Source of the DNA: a bacterium
GTDB lineage: Bacteria; Zhuqueibacterota; QNDG01; JAGLOF01
Assembly: GCA_023139105.1 (NCBI GenBank)
Contig: JAGLOF010000058.1
Coordinates: 1-64,000 of the forward strand
Reading direction: 5' to 3'
Length of the DNA stretch: 64,000 nucleotides
The position numbers and the translations under genes were made by a program. The notes beneath the pieces were generated by a model. It worked only from the letters and a program-made list of their open reading frames with translations. It was not told the origin of the DNA and did no database searches. Position 1 is the stretch's first letter. The number at the start of each line of letters is the position of its first letter. Shown here one piece after another: positions 45,976-57,971 of this stretch.

Positions 45976-48837
45976 ATGAATATTCATTTGCCCTCTGCCG
46001 GCCCCCTGGAAGCAGACCTGGTGATCGCCTTTGATTTTGAGACCACTGGTTTGAATCCGCGCCGCGATGAAATTATCGAGGCGGGTGTGGTGCGACTGAA
46101 AGCGGGCATTCCTGTTCATACTTTTTCTCAACTTTATAATCCCACAATACCTGTTCCTGATATAGTCACGCAGCTCACCGGGCTGTCTGATAAAGACCTG
46201 CAAGGCCAACCTGCACTTGAAGCAAATTTCACAGAACTATTTGAGCAATTTAAAGGTAATTGGTTTGTTGCGCATTCAGCCTCATTTGATCGTGGTTTTT
46301 TAAAGAACGCCTGCAAACTCTACAAGATCCCTTTCAAAGGTATTGATCCGACATTGGTTGATACACTTGAACTCTCCCGTTTGCTTCTGCCCTGGCTTTC
46401 AAATCATCGTCTTGAAACAGTTGCTTCTCATTTTGATGTTAGTCTTACAAAGGCACATCGAGCCGTTCATGACGCAGAGGCTGCAGGGAGGATATTTTAT
46501 AATCTAAGCCTGCTGGCCTGTAAAATGAGTGACGCAGCTTTTGAAAGGGCATATAAATTAGCAGACGGAGCCAAAGATGGGCTCCGTTCGTATTTTGATT
46601 GCATACTGGCGTATCGCAAAACGCATACAATGATAAGTGCGCCCCCACCTGAAGGAAGGCCAATTTCAATTCTTGGCCATGAACCTGATGTGGATAGCAT
46701 GCCCGGACATGGTGATACTGATCCGGTCAACTATTTCGGTCCCGATGGCATAATGGCACACCAGTGGCCACAGTTTGAATTTAGAGCACCTCAGCTTGAT
46801 ATGGCTAATGCTGTTGAACAGGCTTTCAAGAGAGATGAGTTTCTTGTTGCCGAGGCCGGTACAGGAGTTGGCAAGACAGTTGCTTATCTTCTGCCGGCCC
46901 TTTTTTGGTCTATGGAAGAGAAAAAGCGTGTTGTTGTTGCAACTCATACAAAGACGTTGCAAGATCAAATTTTTGCTAAAGACTTACCCTTACTCAGAGA
47001 ATTACTGGGAGGAGGATTTCTGGCTGTACTGCTTAAAGGACGCCAGAATTATCTCTGCCAGAGACGTCTGGAGACGCTTATACAGAATTCACACTCCAGG
47101 CTTCGTCCTTATCAGCGTCGTTCATTATTACCACTTCTAATATGGGCTGAAGAGACTCTAACAGGTGATATTGAAGAGAATGGCGGTTTTGGCAAAGAAC
47201 GGAATCTCGATGTATGGAGCCAAATCCATTCTGACGGCAGGTACTGCTTAGGCCCACTTTGTGAATATTACTCTTCCTGCTATTATCAGAGGGTACGGAA
47301 AGCGGCCAAAAAGGCTCATATAGTCCTGATTAACCATGCTTTGTTATTTGCAGATATTATTACCGGGCATGGTGTTCTGGGAGATTATTCTTCATTGATC
47401 GTAGATGAGTCTCATCAATTGGAAAGAGCGGCTACAGACAGCCTTGCAGTATCATTATACGAATGGGTGTTTAAAGATTTAATTGAAAAGTTAAAGGGAA
47501 AAGGCAGTCGTCAAAAAGGATTGATAGATTGGATATTTAACTGGGCCGGCGCAAAGGGACTAGCGCAGACTCGCCGGATGGATTATGATAAACGTTGTTC
47601 TGATTTAGCAGAGATTAATGAGCAGCTGGAGGCGGCCGTTTCAATCTTGTTTACCAAGCTTGGCAGCCACAAAGCATTGTCCGTACTGGGGCCCATGCAA
47701 AAATACAGGATAAGAGATAGACAAAAGTTTTTTTCTTCACTAAATGTGGAAATTACAAATATAATCGAGACTTTGAATCGGCTCCATAGCACAGCAGTAG
47801 AATTGTCCAGCTGGCTTGATATGGATTCTGATCTGGCAGATCCGGATGGGATGGATGCAGCCCGTCAGATGGAAGCCGTTGTACAGGATTTGCTTTCAAT
47901 AAAAGAGCGCATGACTCTTATAATTGATGGTGCAGGTGAAGAAGATATATGCTGGGCGGAACATGGGCGGGGTAGAGAAGAGAATACAATTTTCCTGAAA
48001 GCTGTTCCACTGGACATAGCCAAATTACTCTCTGATCAACTATATCCAGGTATTGAACGTTGTGTAATGACATCTGCTACATTATCAATTCGTGGACGAT
48101 TTGACTATGCACTACAGCGTATGGGGCTTCAATTCATGGATTCGGATAGAATTACAACCAAGCTGTTCGGGTCGCCATTTGAATTTGAATCTCAAGTGAA
48201 GTTTTTTGTACCTTCATTTATGACATCTCCCAAATCTCCTCAGTTTAGCATGTCTGTGGCATCATTACTGATACAGGTATTTGAAAATATTCATTGCGGT
48301 TCTATGGTGCTGTTTACATCCTATAAAATGTTGAAAGAAGTATATGCAGCTGTGAAGCCAACACTTTCTGCTAAAGGCGTTTCACTCTTAGGGCAGTCGA
48401 TAGATGGCAGCCGCAGCCAGCTTTTAAGGCGTTTTCGTGAAGATCATTCATCAGTGCTTTTTGGGACAGCAAGTTTCTGGGAGGGTGTTGATGTGCCTGG
48501 TAAGGCACTTGAATTATTAGTGCTCACAAAAATTCCCTTTGATGTGCCCTCTGAACCGGTTGTAGAGGCAAGAACAGAAGCTGTACAAGAGAGTACCGGA
48601 AATGGTTTTATGAATTTTGCTGTACCTGAGGCAATTGTCAAGGTCAGGCAGGGCTTTGGCCGGCTCATACGTTCGGGTAATGATCATGGTGCTGTTCTTT
48701 TATTGGATCCAAGAGTGACACAGACACGCTACGGACGTTTTTTCCTTGAAGCACTGCCAGTTCGTGCGAGCAGTGTCCAATCACCGGAAGAGTTGATTCA
48801 AGGGATGCAAAATTGGTTTAATGAAAAAAAATTATAG
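45976..48837 (+). CDS. dinG: DnaQ-like exonuclease fused to DinG-type helicase
   Basis: LVIAFDFETTGLNPRRDEIIEAGVVRL exonuclease motif; EAGTGVGKTVAYLLPAL Walker A; LIVDESHQLE. Confidence 0.9.
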   Translation: MNIHLPSAGPLEADLVIAFDFETTGLNPRRDEIIEAGVVRLKAGIPVHTFSQLYNPTIPVPDIVTQLTGLSDKDLQGQPALEANFTELFEQFKGNWFVAHSASFDRGFLKNACKLYKIPFKGIDPTLVDTLELSRLLLPWLSNHRLETVASHFDVSLTKAHRAVHDAEAAGRIFYNLSLLACKMSDAAFERAYKLADGAKDGLRSYFDCILAYRKTHTMISAPPPEGRPISILGHEPDVDSMPGHGDTDPVNYFGPDGIMAHQWPQFEFRAPQLDMANAVEQAFKRDEFLVAEAGTGVGKTVAYLLPALFWSMEEKKRVVVATHTKTLQDQIFAKDLPLLRELLGGGFLAVLLKGRQNYLCQRRLETLIQNSHSRLRPYQRRSLLPLLIWAEETLTGDIEENGGFGKERNLDVWSQIHSDGRYCLGPLCEYYSSCYYQRVRKAAKKAHIVLINHALLFADIITGHGVLGDYSSLIVDESHQLERAATDSLAVSLYEWVFKDLIEKLKGKGSRQKGLIDWIFNWAGAKGLAQTRRMDYDKRCSDLAEINEQLEAAVSILFTKLGSHKALSVLGPMQKYRIRDRQKFFSSLNVEITNIIETLNRLHSTAVELSSWLDMDSDLADPDGMDAARQMEAVVQDLLSIKERMTLIIDGAGEEDICWAEHGRGREENTIFLKAVPLDIAKLLSDQLYPGIERCVMTSATLSIRGRFDYALQRMGLQFMDSDRITTKLFGSPFEFESQVKFFVPSFMTSPKSPQFSMSVASLLIQVFENIHCGSMVLFTSYKMLKEVYAAVKPTLSAKGVSLLGQSIDGSRSQLLRRFREDHSSVLFGTASFWEGVDVPGKALELLVLTKIPFDVPSEPVVEARTEAVQESTGNGFMNFAVPEAIVKVRQGFGRLIRSGNDHGAVLLLDPRVTQTRYGRFFLEALPVRASSVQSPEELIQGMQNWFNEKKL

Positions 48838-48855
48838 ATAAATCCGGAGGAATAG

Positions 48856-50316
<1,461 letters not shown>

Positions 50317-50321
50317 ACAGA

Positions 50322-50388
50322 AAAACCGCGATTATTCAATATGCATAACGTTATATATGCAATTTGAATGATCCCGGTTTTAGAGAGA
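50322..50388. terminator. Large imperfect inverted repeat between convergent guaB and rpsT (likely bidirectional terminator)
   Basis: aaaaccg.gattattcaatatgcat...atgcaatttgaatgatcccggtttt. Confidence 0.55.
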
Positions 50389-50405
50389 CAGTAATGCAGA
50401 GGAAC

Positions 50406-50660
50406 TTACGACATGGCGTTGACGCGAGTAGTTAGCTGGGATTTGAGATTTGCAGCCTTGTTGCGATGAATAAGTCCCTTAAGGGCCATGCGATCAAGTA
50501 TGCTTATGGTATTGGTCAACTCTTTTGTGGCTACATCTTTGTTCTCGGCACCAAGAATACGCTTGATGGCGGTTTTCATGCGTGACTGTTTTGCCATATT
50601 ACGGACGCGACGGCGTTCTGATTGGCGGACTCTTTTTACTGCTGATTTATGCTGTGGCAT
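50406..50660 (-). CDS. rpsT: 30S ribosomal protein S20
   Basis: MPQHKSAVKRVRQSERRRVRNMAKQSRMKTAIKRIL. Confidence 0.95.
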   Translation of the reverse strand: MPQHKSAVKRVRQSERRRVRNMAKQSRMKTAIKRILGAENKDVATKELTNTISILDRMALKGLIHRNKAANLKSQLTTRVNAMS

Positions 50661-50774
50661 TGAATTTCCTCTTCAAGTTACCTGTTTTTATGTTCTTATC
50701 GTGCATTTGCACGAGTTTGATCTATTAGAATAGAAATTAATATACAAAATTGCTCTTTTTTTGTCAAGGAGTTA

Positions 50775-51380
50775 ATGTATAAATTGTTATTAGCGTGTAT
50801 AATTGTTATTTTATTTTTTGTAGTCATTTTTTGGATACTTGTTGCTCAATTGCATTTACAATGGCAAATTGAAGTCTCAACTTCTCTGTGGCAATGGAGT
50901 GTGATCATTAATGGCACTGCCAATTGCTATAGTTATGAACTGGGAAACAATGTTAGTTTTAAGCAGCCTGTTATATATATATTAGGGAAACCGGTGAGTA
51001 TTGGTTCTTCAGTGAACACAAAAGCTACCGGGTCTAAGAAAAAGATTAGAAGAAAACGAAGTTTTTCCGGACAATGGATTGCTGCGGCATTGAAGGTACT
51101 GCCTCGCAGGCTGATAAAGCTTGTACAGCTGATTCAGTGGCAAGGTGGTTTTATCCAATTTTCCGGAGGCTTTGAAGATCCGGCTCTGACAGGATATTGT
51201 GCGGGTTTGGGACATATGTTTTCAGGTTATGGCAATTCTTTTAAAGTAAATATAGTACCGGATTTCAATGATACTACATGGAGAATCAGAAGCCGTGGAA
51301 GAATGTCAGTTCGGCCAATCCGGCTTATTTTCTGGAGTATCCGCTCATTATTTATGATGTGGATGACGATAGTCAAATGA
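50775..51380 (+). CDS. Hypothetical membrane-anchored protein (DUF2953-like)
   Basis: N-terminal TM; located upstream of the GerW-like gene. Confidence 0.5.
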   Translation: MYKLLLACIIVILFFVVIFWILVAQLHLQWQIEVSTSLWQWSVIINGTANCYSYELGNNVSFKQPVIYILGKPVSIGSSVNTKATGSKKKIRRKRSFSGQWIAAALKVLPRRLIKLVQLIQWQGGFIQFSGGFEDPALTGYCAGLGHMFSGYGNSFKVNIVPDFNDTTWRIRSRGRMSVRPIRLIFWSIRSLFMMWMTIVK

Positions 51381-51398
51381 TCATTTAAGGAGATTATC

Positions 51399-51776
51399 AT
51401 GGTGATAGAAGAACTGGTTAAAACGGTGTTGTCTGAGATGCGGCAGTTGGCCAAGACCGAGACAGTCATTGGAGACCCTGTTAAAATTGGTGATGTAACA
51501 TTGATTCCGGTTTCGCGCCTGTCAATTGGCTTTGGAGTGGGTGGAGGGCAGGCGGGAAAGGAAAAGAATGAGGCTGAAGCTACTGGTGGTGGTGCTACAG
51601 TAGAACCTCTGGCATTTTTTGTGATAAGAGGGGATGAAGTAGAGTTGGTCTCAATAAAGAAACAAGAGGCTCAATGGACAAAGCTTTTAAAGCTGGTCCC
51701 TGATTTATTTGACAAAGTAAAAGATATTTCATCTAAAGACAGTCCTACGCCTACAGAGAAAGGTGAGAAAGAATGA
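51399..51776 (+). CDS. GerW/YtfJ-family protein
   Basis: VIGDPVKIGDVTLIPVSRLSIGFGVGGGQ...GATVEPLAFFVIRGDEVELVSI. Confidence 0.9.
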   Translation: MVIEELVKTVLSEMRQLAKTETVIGDPVKIGDVTLIPVSRLSIGFGVGGGQAGKEKNEAEATGGGATVEPLAFFVIRGDEVELVSIKKQEAQWTKLLKLVPDLFDKVKDISSKDSPTPTEKGEKE

Positions 51777-51994
51777 GACGAAAACGGTCTGCCGGTCAGG
51801 GTGATTTATTCGCAGTAACTAATCAACAAGACACACAGAATCGTATAAGGGAACTGGATAAGTTAATTGCCTCAGCACTGAAAAAAAATGATTATCAGGC
51901 TGCAAAGAATTTGACACAGGAGCAGGAGATACTGATTCAAAAAATGGTGGAAAGCGGTGATGAATCCGGCGCAGATATAGGAGAGATTAGTTGA
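51773..51994 (+). CDS. Small hypothetical protein (UvrB/UvrC-motif-like helix)
   Basis: [29 protein letters not shown]; tightly overlapping neighbours. Confidence 0.5.
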   Translation: MRRKRSAGQGDLFAVTNQQDTQNRIRELDKLIASALKKNDYQAAKNLTQEQEILIQKMVESGDESGADIGEIS

Positions 51995-52440
51995 TAGCTA
52001 CATTGAAAATTGCCATTGTGGTGGAGGCTGATGCCAGGGATCTGCCATTACCGGTCTATCAGACCCCGGGATCTGCCGGTATGGATTTATTGGCAGCAGT
52101 TGCAGAACAAATTGTATTAAAGCCTGGTGAATTTAAACTTATTCCCACTGGAATTCGCATTGCTGTTCCTGATGGGTATGAAGCTCAGGTAAGACCACGC
52201 AGCGGCCTGGCGTTTAAGTATGGTATAGGTGTCATGAATGGACCCGGTACTATTGATTCTGATTATCGGGGGCCGGTAGGAGTCATACTCTTTAACTTCG
52301 GCCCGGAGCCATTTGAGATTCGCCGTGGTGACCGCATTGCCCAAATGGTCATTGCCAGGCATGAGCGGGCAGAGTGGGTACTTGCTGATTCTCTGGATGA
52401 GAGCCAGCGCGGTAGTGGGGGGTTTGGGTCTACGGGATGA
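51991..52440 (+). CDS. dut: dUTP diphosphatase
   Basis: [58 protein letters not shown]. Confidence 0.97.
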   Translation: MIATLKIAIVVEADARDLPLPVYQTPGSAGMDLLAAVAEQIVLKPGEFKLIPTGIRIAVPDGYEAQVRPRSGLAFKYGIGVMNGPGTIDSDYRGPVGVILFNFGPEPFEIRRGDRIAQMVIARHERAEWVLADSLDESQRGSGGFGSTG

Positions 52441-52525
52441 AAATACTTGTATTCATCCATTTAATGCCCTAAGTTTTTTGAATACTCTCTTTGTGTTAAA
52501 TATAAACAATTTTCTGGAGGCACTG

Positions 52526-53407
52526 ATGAAAACACAGAATTTGATATTGCGTATGCTGACAGTGGCTGTATTTTTACTGTTTTCAGCTTCATTATTGGCA
52601 CAGGATAGTGGTGGTAAATGGGACAAATGGAAATGGGGAGTGGGAATCAGGCCTGCTTATAATTTGTACAGCCTTGGTGATTTTAAAGATGCTAAAGACA
52701 GCTTTATGGACAAGGCAAATGATAATATGGGGGATCCGTCAGTAAAATCTTTTGGCGGTTCAATGACTGCCCAGGTTACAGCATTCGGCATCTATAAATT
52801 AAAAGAGAATCTTGATGTTGGATTCAGCCTTGGTTATTGGCATCTGGGTGGTGGTACTTATCAGTTTAAAAGAAATTTCTCAGAAGTTGGCAAGGCCATC
52901 TACGCTTCAAGTATATCGACATATAGTTACGGCCTCTCGGCATTTGCCATACCGTTTGAACTATTTGCAATGACGCCTGTTTCATTTATGGGTACTACCT
53001 TAATGGCTCGTTTTGCCCTGGGATTGATGTATGTCTCCGGTAGTATTGATTATAAGAATAGTTACCAATACGATAGTAGTGACTATACAAGTCATGGAAC
53101 GTTAAAGGATTCACAACTTGGCAGTAATTTCAGTGCGGGACTTGAATACCAATGCACGGATTGCCTTTTTTTGAAATTCATTATGGGTTTCATGTGTGCC
53201 AAACTGGATGGTTTTGAGGGGGATGTAGTAAATGATAGTGGTTCCAAACAACGCCAGAGTTTAGCGGTATGGGATGATGATTATGGTTTCTCTGTAGGCA
53301 CAACGGATGCTGATGATCCCTGTACTGGCAGCCGTCCAGCAGTAGTTGCTCTCTCCGGAATGTATTTCATGTTGGGGGCTCAGTGGTATTTTGATTGTTG
53401 TTTTTAG
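52526..53407 (+). CDS. Outer-membrane beta-barrel-like protein
   Basis: Signal peptide, alternating beta pattern; ATG at 52526. Confidence 0.55.
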   Translation: MKTQNLILRMLTVAVFLLFSASLLAQDSGGKWDKWKWGVGIRPAYNLYSLGDFKDAKDSFMDKANDNMGDPSVKSFGGSMTAQVTAFGIYKLKENLDVGFSLGYWHLGGGTYQFKRNFSEVGKAIYASSISTYSYGLSAFAIPFELFAMTPVSFMGTTLMARFALGLMYVSGSIDYKNSYQYDSSDYTSHGTLKDSQLGSNFSAGLEYQCTDCLFLKFIMGFMCAKLDGFEGDVVNDSGSKQRQSLAVWDDDYGFSVGTTDADDPCTGSRPAVVALSGMYFMLGAQWYFDCCF

Positions 53408-53513
53408 AAATTATGTCACTCCATGGATATAGATGCAGGAACTATTGCCTACGAAAAAGAGCGGAAGAGAGAAAGAGTACACAACATCAAAAGAGCTACA
53501 ATCTGTTAATAAA

Positions 53514-53543
53514 AAAAGCCCCGACCGATTGGTCGGGGCTTTT
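53514..53543. terminator. Bidirectional rho-independent terminator
   Basis: aaaagccccgaccgattggtcggggctttt. Confidence 0.9.
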
Positions 53544-53568
53544 GATATAGTAATAAAATTTCCAGTGC

Positions 53569-54786
53569 TTAGTCCAATGTAGTCAGGATTTTTTCAATTT
53601 TTTCAAATGCCCAATCAATATCTTCTTTTTTAGCAACCAGGGGCGGAGCAAACCTGATGGTGTTCTCATGTGTCTCTTTGCAGAGCATGCCTTCATCCAT
53701 CAGAGCTTCACAGAAACGGCGGGCACCGCCGGCAGTTGCATGCAGTTCCACACCAATGAGCAAACCGCGACCACGGACTTCTTTGATATGTTTTGAGTCT
53801 ATTGTGCGCAATCTGTCCATGAAGTAATTACCAAGTTCATAGCTGTTTTCGATGAGTTTCTCGTCAACTAATATTTTCAAAGCTTCACGGGCAACGGCAC
53901 ATGCAAGTGGGTTGCCGGCAAATGTTGAACCGTGCTCGCCGGGTGTGAAGACGCTCATGATGTCACGCTTGGTTACAACGGCAGATACAGGGTAGACGCC
54001 GCCGGAGATTGCCTTGCCCAGGATGTAGATATCCGGTTTAGCATTTTCGTAATCACATGCAAAACGTTTACCTGTACGGCCAAGACCTGTCTGGATCTCA
54101 TCGGCAACCATTAATACGTTATGTTTTGTACATATCTCACGAACTTTCTTCAGATAGCCTGTAGGTGGAATAAGTACTCCGGCTTCCGCCTGGATTGGTT
54201 CAAACATAAATGCTACAGTCTTATCTGTGATGGCCGCTTCCAGAGCTTCTGCATCGCCAAAGGGTACAGATTTGAAACCGGCTGGATATGGTCCGAAGTA
54301 CTTTTTATACAGTTCCTCAGTGGAAAAACCTACAATTGTAGTTGTACGGCCATGGAAGTTCTCGGCACAAGTGATGATCTCAGCCTGGTCCAGCGGCACA
54401 TTTTTGTGTGTGTAACCCCATTTACGAACTGTCTTGATTGCGGTCTCAACAGCTTCGGCACCGGAGTTCATGGGCAGCAACATCTCCATGCCTGTGAATT
54501 CACAGACTTCTTTACAGAAATGAGCAAGCTGGTCATTACGGAAAGCACGGGAGGTGATTGTCAGCTTTTCGGCTTGTGCTTTCATGGCATCGATGATGCG
54601 GGGATGACAGTGGCCCTGATTTACTGATGAGTAAGCAGCAAGAAAGTCAAGATATTTATTGCCATCTACATCCCATACCCAAACGCCTTCACCTTTGGTG
54701 AGGATTACATCCAGAGGATGGTAATTGTGTGCACCGTATTTATCTTCAATTTTGATGAGTTCTTCAGCTTTCATCTTGTTCTCCAT
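53569..54786 (-). CDS. rocD: Ornithine--oxo-acid transaminase
   Basis: YGAHNYHPLDVILTKGEGVWVWDVDGNKYLDFLAAYSSVNQGHCHPRI; NFHGRTTTIVGFSTEELYKKYFGPYPAGF. Confidence 0.93.
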   Translation of the reverse strand: MENKMKAEELIKIEDKYGAHNYHPLDVILTKGEGVWVWDVDGNKYLDFLAAYSSVNQGHCHPRIIDAMKAQAEKLTITSRAFRNDQLAHFCKEVCEFTGMEMLLPMNSGAEAVETAIKTVRKWGYTHKNVPLDQAEIITCAENFHGRTTTIVGFSTEELYKKYFGPYPAGFKSVPFGDAEALEAAITDKTVAFMFEPIQAEAGVLIPPTGYLKKVREICTKHNVLMVADEIQTGLGRTGKRFACDYENAKPDIYILGKAISGGVYPVSAVVTKRDIMSVFTPGEHGSTFAGNPLACAVAREALKILVDEKLIENSYELGNYFMDRLRTIDSKHIKEVRGRGLLIGVELHATAGGARRFCEALMDEGMLCKETHENTIRFAPPLVAKKEDIDWAFEKIEKILTTLD

Positions 54787-55070
54787 CTATTTAAAAGTAA
54801 TTTTTTATTATTAGTGAAAAGGATAATTTTGCTTTTCCTGCTCCGTTCACCGGATCAGGTACCTAGGATAGATCACCTTTTTTTGCAATAAGAAATAAGT
54901 GCATGCTGGCAGCTCATGTTTATTAATGTGATGTTGTCGATATGATACTGAAAAAAGGATTGAAATGCAAGTTGAAAAGAGTGTAGTACAGGCCAATTTC
55001 AAGGAATTTGTTCTTGACTTAGGCCTGGCTTTTGATTATTTTATGTTTCCTTAATTGGAAACGAAGAAAT

Positions 55071-55145
55071 CGGGGCGTAGCGCAGCTCGGTTAGCGCGCT
55101 TGACTGGGGGTCAAGAGGTCCGGAGTTCAAATCTCCGCGCCCCGA
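55071..55145 (+). tRNA. tRNA-Pro (GGG)
   Basis: CGGGGCG acceptor / CGCCCCG; anticodon arm CTTGA-CTGGGGG-TCAAG; TTCAAAT T-loop. Confidence 0.95.
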
Positions 55146-55150
55146 CTTTA

Positions 55151-55185
55151 AAGCCTGAATCTGAAAAGATTCAGGCTTTTTTTAT
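55151..55185 (+). terminator. Rho-independent terminator
   Basis: aagcctgaatctgaaaagattcaggcttttttt. Confidence 0.9.
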
Positions 55186-55399
55186 TATAATACTCCTCCC
55201 TGGGTGTATCTTACAGGCTTCTATTATTTTTCTTGCATTAATCATTTTCCTTTGTTAGATTGAAAATATTCTTTTACTACATTTTTGTTTTTCATTTTTT
55301 TAATATATGCTTGGTTGGCAGGCACTAAATATGCCTATTTATAAAAGTTAAATTTGTTATTTGCATTATTTTTGTGAAGGCTAAAAGCGGAGGTTACAA

Positions 55400-56884
55400 T
55401 TGCCTGGTATGAGAGAACAGGATTATTATGTTGATTTAGTGTGTGAATTTTGTAAACTGCCTAATGAGACTGAGTGGGTTGAGTTCAAGGTCAACCAGTA
55501 TGCACCAGATTTAATTGGTGAATATATCTCGGCTCTTTCTAACTCGGCAGCAATAAACAGAAAAGCCAATGCATACTTGATCTGGGGCATTGAAGATAGT
55601 TCCCATGAAATTATTGGTACTGATTTTCAACCTTTTTCTACCAAAAAGGGGAATCAACCTCTAGAAACCTGGCTACTCCAAATGGTGAAACCAAAGATTC
55701 ATTTCCGGTTTCATGAATTAACCGTAAATGGAAATAGCATTGTACTACTTGAGATTGAATGTGCCTATCGCAGTCCGGTTAGGTTTGGTAGTGAGGCGTA
55801 TATTCGAGTTGGTGAAGTCAAAGCACTTCTAAAAAGTAATGCTGAGCGTGAAAGAGAATTGTGGCGTATATTGGATCACACACCCTTTGATGCACTGATT
55901 GCAGCTGAACGGTTATCAACTGAAGATGTGCTCGCTATATTGAATTACCCAGTATTTTTTGATCTGCTTAAACAACCTCTCCCAACAAATCGTTCTGTAC
56001 TAATGCAGGCTTTGGAAAATGATGCCTTGATCAAAGAGAATCTAGCAGGTGGTTGGGATGTAACAAATTTAGGAGCAATTTTATTTGCAAAAAGATTGGA
56101 TGATTTTCCCGGGTTAAGCCGAAAGGCCGTCCGTGTTATACAATATGATGGTGACAATCGTATAAGAACAATAAAAGAGCAGATAGGCAGTAAAGGTTAT
56201 GCAAGTGGTTTTGAAGGATTGTTGGACTTCATCAGTGGAATGATTCCTGAAAATGAAGTCATTGGTAGGGCCTTAAGAGATACCGCCCCTATGTTTCCTT
56301 CTCTTGCAGTAAGAGAGTTGGTTGCTAATGCCCTCATTCATCAAGATTTGTTTATCTCTGGTTCTGGTCCAATGGTGGAGATTTTTATTGATCGGATTGA
56401 AATAACAAATCCCGGATCTCCTTTGGTTGACCCACAGCGTTTTATTGATTCTCCTCCAAAATCAAGAAATGAAAAATTAGCTTCACTTATGAGACGTTTC
56501 GGTGTTTGTGAGGAGAGAGGAAGTGGAATTGACAAAGTTGTCTTTCAAGTGGAATTTTATCAATTACCTGCTCCAATATTTGAGGCACCAGGTGATTTTA
56601 CGAGAGTTGTTTTGTTTGCCCATCGTCCCCTTAAGGAGATGAATAAAGTGGATCGCATTCGAGCTTGCTATTTACATGCATGCTTACGTCTAGTTACTCG
56701 CAAATCTATGACGAATACTTCTTTACGGGATAGATTTGGAATTGACAGCAAGAATGCATCTATGGTTTCAAGAATGTTAAAAGAGGCCTTAAGTGCTGGG
56801 AAGATTGTACTTGAGGACCCGGATGCCGGAAGCAAAAAACGGAGTTACTTGCCGTTTTGGGCAGCACCAGATCAATCAAATTAA
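55400..56884 (+). CDS. AlbA_2 (Schlafen-like) ATP-binding / wHTH regulator
   Basis: ETEWVEFKVNQYAPDLIGEYISALSNSAAINRKANAYLIWGIED; AVRELVANALIHQD; EITNPGSPL. Confidence 0.85.
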   Translation: MPGMREQDYYVDLVCEFCKLPNETEWVEFKVNQYAPDLIGEYISALSNSAAINRKANAYLIWGIEDSSHEIIGTDFQPFSTKKGNQPLETWLLQMVKPKIHFRFHELTVNGNSIVLLEIECAYRSPVRFGSEAYIRVGEVKALLKSNAERERELWRILDHTPFDALIAAERLSTEDVLAILNYPVFFDLLKQPLPTNRSVLMQALENDALIKENLAGGWDVTNLGAILFAKRLDDFPGLSRKAVRVIQYDGDNRIRTIKEQIGSKGYASGFEGLLDFISGMIPENEVIGRALRDTAPMFPSLAVRELVANALIHQDLFISGSGPMVEIFIDRIEITNPGSPLVDPQRFIDSPPKSRNEKLASLMRRFGVCEERGSGIDKVVFQVEFYQLPAPIFEAPGDFTRVVLFAHRPLKEMNKVDRIRACYLHACLRLVTRKSMTNTSLRDRFGIDSKNASMVSRMLKEALSAGKIVLEDPDAGSKKRSYLPFWAAPDQSN

Positions 56885-57384
56885 TTCTTATCCATTTTAA
56901 TAGAGTGTTATAAAAAAGTTTTTCCAAGATATTTATCTAATAAGATAAATCTAAATAAAAAAATTGTTTGACTAGTGTTTGATTACTATAAAACAAAGTA
57001 TTGTAAATTGATCATGATTTTGTGATTGTATAGAATAATGCTACCAGATGTAGTAGTTTGGATAGCCTGTATTTGTTTGACTGTTCTTTGATTAGAAGGA
57101 AAGAATTAAATATTGATACTTCTGAACGTTGCTGTGAAAGATTGATCTGTAAATTTCTTACGGAGTATCCTTGTTATCTTGTGCACCAATAATTGCTTCA
57201 AGTTGAAAATGCTCGGCAGGTACAATCTAGTAGCACTCAATACAGGATGGATGTCCGCAATTTAAAAAAGGACAAATAGTTGACATTTCCGTCCAATTAG
57301 TAGGGTGACTGAAAGTTGGACGGAAAAAAATTAGCTTAGTGGTTTGAACAAGAATTGAATATTCTTTAAATAATAGGATTTGCA

Positions 57385-57960
57385 ATGCTATCTGATATTC
57401 AACGAGGAATGCAGCCAATACGAATCATTAGTGATAATGTTGAAAACAGAGATAATCTGGCCTTTGGTTTTGACGCCTATGCATTGGCGATTGCAGAACT
57501 CATTGCAACAAAGAGTAATAAAACTCCTTTTACACTGGGGATTTCCGGAAAATGGGGCTCAGGTAAAACTACTTTAATGAAAGAGATTGACCGGCAACTT
57601 GCTTCAATCCCCGTCAGAAGTACTGATAGTACCGGGAATGATGATTTCCGCCGCATAAAATGTGTCTGGTTTGAAGCCTGGAAATATAAAGATGAAGATG
57701 AGACTCTGGCGGCATTAATTGATGTTATCATACAGGCTATAAAGGAAGAAAACGGCAATTTTGCTAATGCAAAAAATGAGAAAAAAGAAATTGTTAATGA
57801 AGTTGCAGATGATCTGAAAACCAAGGTTGAGAAATTAAGTAAAAGCATTAAGTACCGTAAAATCTTCTCCTTGTTATCAAAAGCAGCCGTGAATGTAGAT
57901 ATAACTGAATTCTTTAATGATCCTGATAAAGAGAATAATCTCACCTATAAAGATTTTTAA
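57385..57960 (+). CDS. KAP-family P-loop NTPase, N-terminal fragment
   Basis: FGFDAYALAIAELI...FTLGISGKWGSGKTTLMKEIDRQL...VWFEAWKYKDEDETLAALI. Confidence 0.85.
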   Translation: MLSDIQRGMQPIRIISDNVENRDNLAFGFDAYALAIAELIATKSNKTPFTLGISGKWGSGKTTLMKEIDRQLASIPVRSTDSTGNDDFRRIKCVWFEAWKYKDEDETLAALIDVIIQAIKEENGNFANAKNEKKEIVNEVADDLKTKVEKLSKSIKYRKIFSLLSKAAVNVDITEFFNDPDKENNLTYKDF

Positions 57961-57971
57961 GTTTTTATGAT

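Noticed and set aside
55071-55145. tRNA-Pro as an integration hotspot for an island
   Set aside because: No integrase, direct repeat of the tRNA 3' end, or island structure visible around it.
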